A DNA stretch of 64,000 nucleotides from Argonema galeatum A003/A1 (GTDB taxonomy: Bacteria; Cyanobacteriota; Cyanobacteriia; Cyanobacteriales; Aerosakkonemataceae). Each line of letters begins with the position of its first letter. Positions within the stretch are counted from its first letter, which is position 1. Location of the stretch: contig NZ_JAIQZM010000007.1 in the NCBI RefSeq assembly GCF_023333595.1, positions 1 through 64,000 of the forward strand. Reading direction: 5' to 3'. Position numbers and translations under genes: made by a program. The notes beneath the pieces were generated by a model. That model saw only the letters and a list, made by a program, of their open reading frames with translations. It searched no databases and was not told the DNA's origin. Shown piece by piece: positions 49,926 to 56,543 of this stretch.

Positions 49926-51578
49926 ATGCGTCTGTCTCGCCTTCTCCCGCTGGTTGCTAGCTTCACCGTACTCCTGGGGCTGGTAATTTGGCTAATTAGC
50001 TCTCTAACTCGCCTCTACAGCAATATAGCTTGGTCAGCACCGCCGCTGCTAGCCAATTTGCTGCTGTTTTTGCTGATTGTGCTGCTGGCGATGTTAATTG
50101 CCGCTTTCGGCTATTACGCGATGATGTTTTGGGAGGGGCAAAATAAGCCGCGCCGTCGCAAAATTCAACCGAAAGTCCCTGAAGCGAAAACGGAAGCAGC
50201 AGCAGAAACTCTCCGCGCTGTGCGAAAACAGGTGAAGCAGATTCAGGATGAGGTGTCGCGACAAGCTTTACTGACGAGATCTCGCGAAATCGAGGCGACT
50301 CTATCTCGCGGTAACCTGCAAGTGGTAGTATTTGGCACAGGTTCGGCGGGTAAAACTTCCCTTGTGAATGCGCTGATGGGGAGAATGGTAGGACAGGTGA
50401 ATGCGCCGATGGGAACTACGGAGGTGGGGGAAACTTATAATCTGAAGTTGAAAGGATTGGAACGGGAAATTCTGATTACGGATACGCCTGGAATTTTAGA
50501 AGCTGGGGTGGCGGGAACGGAACGGGAACAACTGGCGCGTCAACTGGCGACGGAAGCTGATTTGTTGTTGTTTGTGGTAGATAATGATTTGCGAAGGTCG
50601 GAATATGAACCGCTGCGAGCATTGGCAGAAATTGGTAAGCGAAGTCTCCTTGTTCTCAACAAAACTGACCTCTACACAGATGAAGACAAGGAAAGTATTC
50701 AGGCGCGACTGCGGGAACGAATCCGGGGGTTTATCGCTACATCGGATATAGTTGCGATCGCAGCTAATCCCAAAACTGTCAAACTGGAAAATGGCGATAT
50801 CTTCCAAGCGGAACCAGACGTAATGCCTTTAATCCGCCGTCTGGCAATAGTTCTGCGTGCAGAGGGAGACGACTTGATGGCAGATAACATTTTACTGCAA
50901 TCTCAACGTCTGGGAGAAGAGGCGCGGAAACTCATCGATGCTCAGCGGCGGCGTCAAGCTGATAAAGTGGTGGAGCGATTTCAGTGGATTGGTGCGGGTG
51001 TAATTGCTGTCACGCCTTTGCCTGTGGTAGATTTGCTGGCAACAGCGGCTGTTAATGCCCAAATGGTGGTAGAAATCGGCAAAATCTACGGCTGTGAGTT
51101 GAATATGGAACGGGGAAGAGAGTTGGCGCTTTCCCTGGGAAAAACGCTGGCAAGTTTGGGTATTGTTAAAGGTGCGATCGAATTACTTTCAAGGGCACTT
51201 CAGCTAAATCTTGCTACCTATTTAGTCGGTAAGGCAATTCAGGGTGTTACTGCTGCTTATATTACCAGGATTGCCGGTAAAAGTTTTATTGAATATTTTC
51301 GTCACGATCAAGATTGGGGCGATGGCGGTATTACTGAGGTGGTGCAGCGACAGTTTCAGCTGAACCGCAAGGATGAGTTTGTCAAGGCGTTTGTGCAGGA
51401 AGCGATCGCAAAAGTAGTCAAACCACTAACAGACAATTTCCCCCCAGAACGAGAGTCAGATGAGGAAGTAGAGGAGCAATATGAAGAAGAGGAACTAGAG
51501 AAAGAAGATCGGAAATTAGAACCAAAATACGCATACGATGATTGGACCGATACTTCTCCTAAACGCGATGATTGGTAA
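49926..51578 (+). CDS. Membrane GTPase with DUF697-like C-terminus
   Basis: 550 residues from the ATG at 49926; a TTG 36 nt earlier is also in frame. Two membrane helices at the N-terminus (LLPLVASFTVLLGLVIWLI; LLLFLLIVLLAMLIAAFGYY) are followed by a coiled coil and a G domain: G1 GTGSAGKTS, G3 DTPG, G4 NKTD. The C-terminal part contains the amphipathic, hydrophobic region (VIAVTPLPVVDLLATAAVN) seen in DUF697/YcjF-type proteins. The acidic tail is rich in Glu. This type is common in cyanobacteria; the role is unknown, and by analogy it may act in membrane dynamics. It stands alone. Confidence 0.85.
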   Translation: MRLSRLLPLVASFTVLLGLVIWLISSLTRLYSNIAWSAPPLLANLLLFLLIVLLAMLIAAFGYYAMMFWEGQNKPRRRKIQPKVPEAKTEAAAETLRAVRKQVKQIQDEVSRQALLTRSREIEATLSRGNLQVVVFGTGSAGKTSLVNALMGRMVGQVNAPMGTTEVGETYNLKLKGLEREILITDTPGILEAGVAGTEREQLARQLATEADLLLFVVDNDLRRSEYEPLRALAEIGKRSLLVLNKTDLYTDEDKESIQARLRERIRGFIATSDIVAIAANPKTVKLENGDIFQAEPDVMPLIRRLAIVLRAEGDDLMADNILLQSQRLGEEARKLIDAQRRRQADKVVERFQWIGAGVIAVTPLPVVDLLATAAVNAQMVVEIGKIYGCELNMERGRELALSLGKTLASLGIVKGAIELLSRALQLNLATYLVGKAIQGVTAAYITRIAGKSFIEYFRHDQDWGDGGITEVVQRQFQLNRKDEFVKAFVQEAIAKVVKPLTDNFPPERESDEEVEEQYEEEELEKEDRKLEPKYAYDDWTDTSPKRDDW

Positions 51579-51627
51579 TTATAGCTAGGGGCTAGGGGCT
51601 AGGGGCTAGGGTTTCAGGAATTGAGAA

Positions 51628-51766
51628 GTAGGGGCACGGCATAATTTAAATGTTGGTATGGCCGACATATTGATGATGCCGTGCCCCTACGACTGTTCAT
51701 TTTGTAGGGGCACGGCATAATTTAAATGTTGGTATGACCGACATATTGATGATGCCGTGCCCCTAC
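51628..51766. repeat. Two tandem family-C elements (51628-51690 and 51704-51766)
   Basis: Both have GTAGGGGCACGGCATAATTT ... GATGATGCCGTGCCCCTAC and differ by one base in the centre. They are the inverse orientation of the pair at 43.7 kb. The flanking TTTGACAAGG(A)AAGAACC is also shared with 43849-43858. Confidence 0.9.
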
Positions 51767-51989
51767 TACAGCATATTTGACAAGGAAAGAACCCGCCAAT
51801 CTAAAATTTGAAATTATTCGCAGATCGGGAAATTGTCTGTTGTCATCGTTGGTTAAATTTTTACCGCAGATGAAGAGGGATGAACGCAGATGAACGCAGA
51901 TAATACAAACGCGATTTTTTTGCGACCGATGGGTAAGGAGATGATATTAGCTATTAACTCAAGTTGCTAGTTACTTGCTTTCCGAGTAT

Positions 51990-52047
51990 GTTGTTGCGAT
52001 GCCGCGCTCTTATTACAACTGGGATAAGAGCGCGGCATCGCAACAAC
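51990..52047. repeat. Long perfect inverted repeat (24-bp arms)
   Basis: Arms begin GTTGTTGCGATGCCGCGCTC and end ...GCATCGCAACAAC, with a 10-nt loop. It lies 29 bp after the stop of the reverse-strand reductase gene, so it may act as its terminator, and it resembles the hairpin at 16419-16452. Confidence 0.75.
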
Positions 52048-52075
52048 GTACCTAATACGAGCCTTAACTATATAA

Positions 52076-53080
52076 CTAGCAACTTGCGTTATTGCCAAAG
52101 TTGATATTTCTGGCATTGAGAAATTTCAGTTGCTGGTAGAGCATGGTAATCTTGGGTAAATCGACACCATTTTGTTGAGCCAAACGTAATGGATTGCCGA
52201 ACATAGTTTCTACCTCCAGCGGACGCTTTTCGTCGTAGTCAATTTTCATGCTGGTTCGGTATGGTTTCATCTTGAGGGTATAGTCTAGCATCAGTTCAAC
52301 GAAGCTATCGGGGATAATGCGATTCTTCTGGGGAAATGCTGCGCGATCGCCACTTTTTGCCCCCGCCACAACTTCCCACATCAATTGTTCGACTAAAGCG
52401 CGTGTATGGACATCCGCCATTAACTCATCGGTTCTAGCATTGAGAATCACAGAAAGGCCATTGTATGGTATATTCCAGACTAATTTCTGCCAACGTGCCA
52501 GCAGCAAATCTTCAGCTAACTTAATCGGAATGCCTGCACGTTCAAAATCACTGGCAATCTGACGCATTCGTTCGGTTATACCACAAAATTGATAATCGGA
52601 AGCATATTCACCTAACTTAATTTCACCGTAGTCTAGGTGGCGGATATATCCCGGCCCCACTTTATTGGAACACAGAAAGCACAGTCCGCCCATAACCCGT
52701 TTTGAACCGACAATTTGGGCGATTTCATCTTCAACGCCCAATCCATTTTGCAGCACCAGAACTACGCCATCATCCTTTACCACACTAGGCAACAATTTCG
52801 GCAGTAGGTGATTTTGGGTGGTTTTGAGGGCTACGACTACTACATCGCAACGCGGCATCTTTTCTACATCGCGGTAAGCTTTGACATGGGCAAGGGTGAA
52901 GTCGCCATCTTTTGACTCCACGACTAAGCCATGCTTGTTAACGTATTCGTAATCGCTGTGCAGCAGGAAGTGGACTTCCAAACCTGCTTTTTGCAAGCAA
53001 GCGCCGTAGAAACCGCCCATAGCACCAGTACCAAGGATGGCGTAGGTGCGATCGCGTGCGTAATCGGGAAACGATTCCAT
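52076..53080 (-). CDS. Ketopantoate-reductase-like protein
   Basis: 334 residues from the ATG at 53080 (GAGG about 9 nt upstream). NADPH-dependent reductase of the ApbA/PanE family: N-terminal GxGxxG in YAILGTGAMGGFYG, the VVVALKTTQN strand, NGLGVEDEI, and the catalytic Lys in RWQKLVWNIPYN. In pantothenate synthesis PanE reduces ketopantoate to pantoate; many cyanobacterial homologs are annotated as putative 2-dehydropantoate 2-reductases and the substrate is not certain. It is divergent from a phosphoribulokinase-family gene. Confidence 0.85.
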   Translation of the reverse strand: MESFPDYARDRTYAILGTGAMGGFYGACLQKAGLEVHFLLHSDYEYVNKHGLVVESKDGDFTLAHVKAYRDVEKMPRCDVVVVALKTTQNHLLPKLLPSVVKDDGVVLVLQNGLGVEDEIAQIVGSKRVMGGLCFLCSNKVGPGYIRHLDYGEIKLGEYASDYQFCGITERMRQIASDFERAGIPIKLAEDLLLARWQKLVWNIPYNGLSVILNARTDELMADVHTRALVEQLMWEVVAGAKSGDRAAFPQKNRIIPDSFVELMLDYTLKMKPYRTSMKIDYDEKRPLEVETMFGNPLRLAQQNGVDLPKITMLYQQLKFLNARNINFGNNASC

Positions 53081-53206
53081 CAACTTTTCCTCTAGCCGCC
53101 CTTAATCATACAAAACTTCTTGTACTGGAGTGCTATCTATTGATCCCCCAGCCGTTTTAAAATTAAACCTATTAAAAATTCTTTTCTTATCCATAGAGCA
53201 GAAAGT

Positions 53207-54172
53207 ATGAGTTCTCGTCCCGTTATCCTTGGCATCGTCGGTGATAGCGCCGCCGGTAAAACAACACTGACTGGAGGCATTGCTCAGGTATTGGGGCCAG
53301 AGAATGTTACAGTTATCTGTACCGATGATTACCACCGCTACGATCGCACTCAGCGTGCCGAACTTGGCATTACAGCCCTCCACCCGGACTGCAACTACAT
53401 TGATATCATGCAGCAGCACCTCAGCTTGCTGCGAGCTGGAGAACCGATTCTCAAGCCAGTTTACAGTCACAAAACGGGTACGTTTCAGCCGCCGCACTAC
53501 ATCAAGCCCAGCAGATTTGTCATTGTTGAGGGATTGCTCGGTTATTCAACCCGCCTTGCACGAGATTGCTACGATGTCAAGGTTTATCTGGCACCGCCGG
53601 AATCGCTGCGTGCCAATTGGAAGGTTAAGCGGGATACCATCAAGCGGGGCTACACAGCCCAACAGGTTCTCGCCGAAATGGAAAAACGCGAACCGGATTC
53701 AGAACAGTTCATTCGTCCTCAGCGCCAGTGGGCAGATGTGGTGGTCAGTTTCTACCCGCCTGAAGAAGCGTCTGGGGAAGACGGTTCGCATCTGAATGTG
53801 CGCTTGGTACTTAGACCTACTATTCCCCACCCGGATTTTACTGAGATTTTAGAGCAAAGCAAAGTCGATTCGATGCAAGCAATCCGCCTAGAACTCGATC
53901 GCGATATGAGTAAGCCTGTTGATGTTCTGGAAATCGATAGTCACGCTACTGGCGAACAAGTCAGCAAGATAGAGAGGATGATCTGTAGCGAAATACCTGA
54001 CTTATTGCCTTTCTGTAGCCGAGGAGGGAATCCAGACATTGGCAAACTTACGGGGACAACTGGGGAAACTCTCCAGAGTTACCCTCTGGCGCTGACACAG
54101 CTACTGATCGCTTATCACATGATCAAGGCTACTCACTTGGAATCGACTAAGGCTTTACCGCTAGAGGTTTAG
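53207..54172 (+). CDS. Phosphoribulokinase-family kinase (not the usual cyanobacterial form)
   Basis: 321 residues. Walker A GIVGDSAAGKTT near residue 10, then TDDYHRYDRTQRAELGITAL, where the catalytic Asp and substrate-binding Arg/His lie, KPVYSHKTGTFQPP, and VIVEGLLGY (Walker B). The usual cyanobacterial PRK has GDSGCGKST with a regulatory Cys in the P-loop; that Cys is missing here (GDSAAGKTT), so thioredoxin regulation of the classic type is not expected. It may phosphorylate ribulose-5-phosphate or another sugar/nucleoside. The spacing to the divergent reductase gene is 126 bp. It overlaps the small membrane protein gene at its 3' end by 4 bp, tail to tail. Confidence 0.82.
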   Translation: MSSRPVILGIVGDSAAGKTTLTGGIAQVLGPENVTVICTDDYHRYDRTQRAELGITALHPDCNYIDIMQQHLSLLRAGEPILKPVYSHKTGTFQPPHYIKPSRFVIVEGLLGYSTRLARDCYDVKVYLAPPESLRANWKVKRDTIKRGYTAQQVLAEMEKREPDSEQFIRPQRQWADVVVSFYPPEEASGEDGSHLNVRLVLRPTIPHPDFTEILEQSKVDSMQAIRLELDRDMSKPVDVLEIDSHATGEQVSKIERMICSEIPDLLPFCSRGGNPDIGKLTGTTGETLQSYPLALTQLLIAYHMIKATHLESTKALPLEV

Positions 54173-54378
54173 CTGGTTAGCGGAATTTTTACCCCCCTCA
54201 ATCCCCCCGCAACGGGGGGAGGAAAAGAAATAAATCTTACTGCTTGGGGCACTTGGCTTTGAGGTGCGGGTTGCATTGGGCCACGAAAATCTAGCAGTTG
54301 AACGAGGAGTAAGTAGCCTAGAGCTAAAATTAGGGAGATCGCACCTGTGATAATTGCAATAATTTTTGAGCGTTCCAT
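54169..54378 (-). CDS. Small membrane protein conserved in cyanobacteria
   Basis: 69 residues. One membrane helix right at the start (IIAIITGAISLILALGYLLLV), then a Pro/Gln-rich hydrophilic part. Such short single-pass proteins are frequent in cyanobacteria; function unknown. The C-terminal codons pass through a CCCCGC...GCGGGGG repeat (54190-54225). It converges on the kinase gene. Confidence 0.6.
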   Translation of the reverse strand: MERSKIIAIITGAISLILALGYLLLVQLLDFRGPMQPAPQSQVPQAVRFISFPPPVAGGLRGVKIPLTS

Positions 54379-54489
54379 GAGTTTATTTTGAGTTTTACTT
54401 ATATCAACTTACAGGCAGAAGGCTTTGGCGTGGAGTACCGCAGGCATTTTATAGCAAATTAGAATAAGATAACTCCCCAAGAGGTGAAT

Positions 54490-54774
54490 ATGTCAAGTGC
54501 GATCGACATCGGAACGCTAATTGTCCAAACGCCAGGAACTTGTGGCGGTCGTCCCCGAATTGGGGGAACCAGGATTTCGGTTCAAAATATCGCCATTGAT
54601 TACAAGGCGGGTATGACTCCAGAAGAAATCACTGACGCCAGACCGCACTTGACGTTAGCACAAGTTTATGCGGCGCTAGCTTATTATCATGCAAATAGAG
54701 ATGTTATTGAGGCAGATATAGCAGCTTACTATGGGCAAAACTCAGAGCCAGAGTTAAACAAAACGCTTTCATAA
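54490..54774 (+). CDS. DUF433 protein (VapB45-like antitoxin)
   Basis: 94 residues from an ATG with AGAGG 6 nt upstream. GTCGGRPRIGGTRISVQNIAIDY is the typical helix-turn-helix start of DUF433, followed by AGMTPEEITDARPHLTLAQVYAALAYYH. DUF433 proteins are normally the first gene of a pair with a DUF5615 PIN-like toxin. No such gene follows: the next gene is on the other strand and overlaps its 3' end by 46 bp. So it is an orphan antitoxin-like protein. Confidence 0.85.
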   Translation: MSSAIDIGTLIVQTPGTCGGRPRIGGTRISVQNIAIDYKAGMTPEEITDARPHLTLAQVYAALAYYHANRDVIEADIAAYYGQNSEPELNKTLS

Positions 54775-55046
54775 TGCTCCACAGTTGGAAATGGATCGTA
54801 GAAGTGGTGGAGTAGGGAGCGCCACTCTTGATATTTTGGCGATTGTCGAAATCCAACTGTATGGTCTTCTAATTGCTGCCAACGTACAAGCAGAATATAA
54901 CGATTTGTAGTTTCTAGACATCGTTGAAGCTCATGGGAGATATAGCCTGACATAGAAACAATAATCCTTGAGGCTGTTTTGAATACAGCTTCAAATTCTT
55001 CAGTCAAATGAGGTTTAATCTCAAGAATCGCAACTTCCAATATCAT
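54729..55046 (-). CDS. Antibiotic biosynthesis monooxygenase-domain protein
   Basis: 105 residues from an ATG at 55046 (MILEVAILEIKP). The ferredoxin-like ABM fold is evident from VAILEIKPHLTEEFEAVF, GYISHELQRCLETTNRYILLVRW (in part) and FRQSPKYQEWRSLLHHF. Such proteins include quinol monooxygenases and haem oxygenase-like enzymes, but many are uncharacterised. It overlaps the DUF433 gene tail to tail by 46 bp. Confidence 0.8.
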   Translation of the reverse strand: MILEVAILEIKPHLTEEFEAVFKTASRIIVSMSGYISHELQRCLETTNRYILLVRWQQLEDHTVGFRQSPKYQEWRSLLHHFYDPFPTVEHYESVLFNSGSEFCP

Positions 55047-55327
55047 GGGTTGAAATGCTAGCTCAACATTGTTCAACTTATCACCAAACTCTAAATGCTG
55101 TCCTACGGATAGCTCTCAAACTGCTGTCCCCACAGATAACGTGAAGCAGCCCAACTATGTATTCAACATCACATTTGCTGGTTAAGCTCCTATTTTTTCA
55201 AAAATTATCTGTCATAGTCATGTTTTATAATACTCATCTGGTGAGTAATGCCAGACTTCTCAACTGACACAAAACCCTGCAAAATAAGGAATCATCACTC
55301 TCAGTTACCGCATATAGCCGAACTGAT

Positions 55328-56308
55328 ATGACTTTCGTTGAAGATACCCAAGAGGGAGCGATCGTACTTGCACGTCAGCCAGTCGTGCAAACCTATAACC
55401 TGAGCAAGGTTTACCGCACTGGCTTCTGGCTCAATCAAAAAATCGAATCTCTCAAGAAATGCACCCTCAACGTCTATAAAGGCGAAACTTTTGGTCTTTT
55501 GGGACAAAATGGAGCGGGGAAAACCACGCTGCTCAAAACGCTGCTGGGGATTGTGCGATCGACTTCCGGGCATGGGACAATATTTGGAGAGCCGTTGGGC
55601 GATCGGGCCGTCAAGCAAAAAATCGGTTATCTGCCCGAAAATGCCTATTACTACGACAATTTAACCGGCTGGGAATTGTTGCAGATGACAGCAGGACTAT
55701 TTGAAATCCCAGAATCCGTGCAAAAAGAGCGCATCCCCCAACTCCTGGATATGGTGGGACTTGCCCAATCTGCCGCCAAGAAAAAGCAACTGCGTCAGTA
55801 TTCTAAAGGGATGGTGCAACGGATTGGCATGGCGCAAGCCCTAATCAACGACCCGGAATTGGTGTTTCTGGATGAACCAATGTCTGGACTTGACCCGATG
55901 GGACGCTACCAAATCCGCGAGATTATTTTATCGCTCAAACAGCAAGGGAAGACGATTTTCTTCAACAGCCACGTCTTGTCCGATGTGGAGATGATTTGCG
56001 ATCGCATCGCCATCCTCGCCCAAGGCGAACTGATTTGCATCGGCGCTTTAGACGATCTTCTCGGCACCACTGACTTCTACCACATCAAAGGCAAAGGCGG
56101 AAATCGGGAAGTTCTGGAAAAATGGATACCAGACGTAGAATTTGACCAAAGTGGTTGGCGAGGTCATTTAGAAGGCGACCTCCAGGATTTTCTAGCCAGC
56201 CTGCGCCTGATGGACGCACAAATTATCTCTTTAAATCTAGCCCGTCCCTCACTGGAAGAGTTTTTCATGCAGGAACTGCAAAAGCGAGGTATTCGTGCCA
56301 GCAGTTGA
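55328..56308 (+). CDS. ABC transporter ATP-binding protein
   Basis: 326 residues. Walker A GQNGAGKTT, Q-loop region LPENAYYYDNLTG, signature QYSKGMVQRIG (a variant of LSGGQ), Walker B LVFLDEPMSGLDP and switch His in FNSHVLSD. The C-terminal ~90 residues resemble the extra domain of ABC-2-type exporters (CcmA/YadG-like). No permease gene follows: the next feature is a compound family-A element and then a gene on the other strand. The natural permease may have been displaced or lies elsewhere. Substrate unknown. Confidence 0.9.
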   Translation: MTFVEDTQEGAIVLARQPVVQTYNLSKVYRTGFWLNQKIESLKKCTLNVYKGETFGLLGQNGAGKTTLLKTLLGIVRSTSGHGTIFGEPLGDRAVKQKIGYLPENAYYYDNLTGWELLQMTAGLFEIPESVQKERIPQLLDMVGLAQSAAKKKQLRQYSKGMVQRIGMAQALINDPELVFLDEPMSGLDPMGRYQIREIILSLKQQGKTIFFNSHVLSDVEMICDRIAILAQGELICIGALDDLLGTTDFYHIKGKGGNREVLEKWIPDVEFDQSGWRGHLEGDLQDFLASLRLMDAQIISLNLARPSLEEFFMQELQKRGIRASS

Positions 56309-56309
56309 T

Positions 56310-56461
56310 TAGACCTCTCCAAAAAACATTGTAGAGACGTTTCATGAAAATTGTAGAGACGTTTCATGAAACGTCTCTACAATAGACCTCTCCTTTCAAA
56401 GAATGTAGAGACGTTGCATGAAACGTCTCTACGAAGGTTACTTTAATTTCTGGAGAGGTCT
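56310..56461. repeat. Compound family-A element
   Basis: Starts TAGACCTCTCC, contains GTAGAGACGTTTCATGAAA twice with its complement, then at 56383 a second TAGACCTCTCC, followed by an inverted full copy that ends GGAGAGGTCT at 56461. This looks like one element inserted into or joined to another, 2 bp after the ABC gene stop. Confidence 0.85.
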
Positions 56462-56543
56462 GCGCCGAAACACAATAATCATCAACAAAACCCGCCCCTA
56501 CAACTCAAAACTCAAAACTCTAGCTATAATTAGGGGCGATCGC

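Larger units (their letters stand above)
51579..52075. other. Gene-free region rich in mobile-type repeats
   Basis: Contains STRR CTAGGGGCTAGGGG (51582-51610), two family-C elements (51628-51766), GATGAACGCAGATGAACGCAG repeats (51868-51900) and a long hairpin (51990-52047). No gene is seen. Confidence 0.7.
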
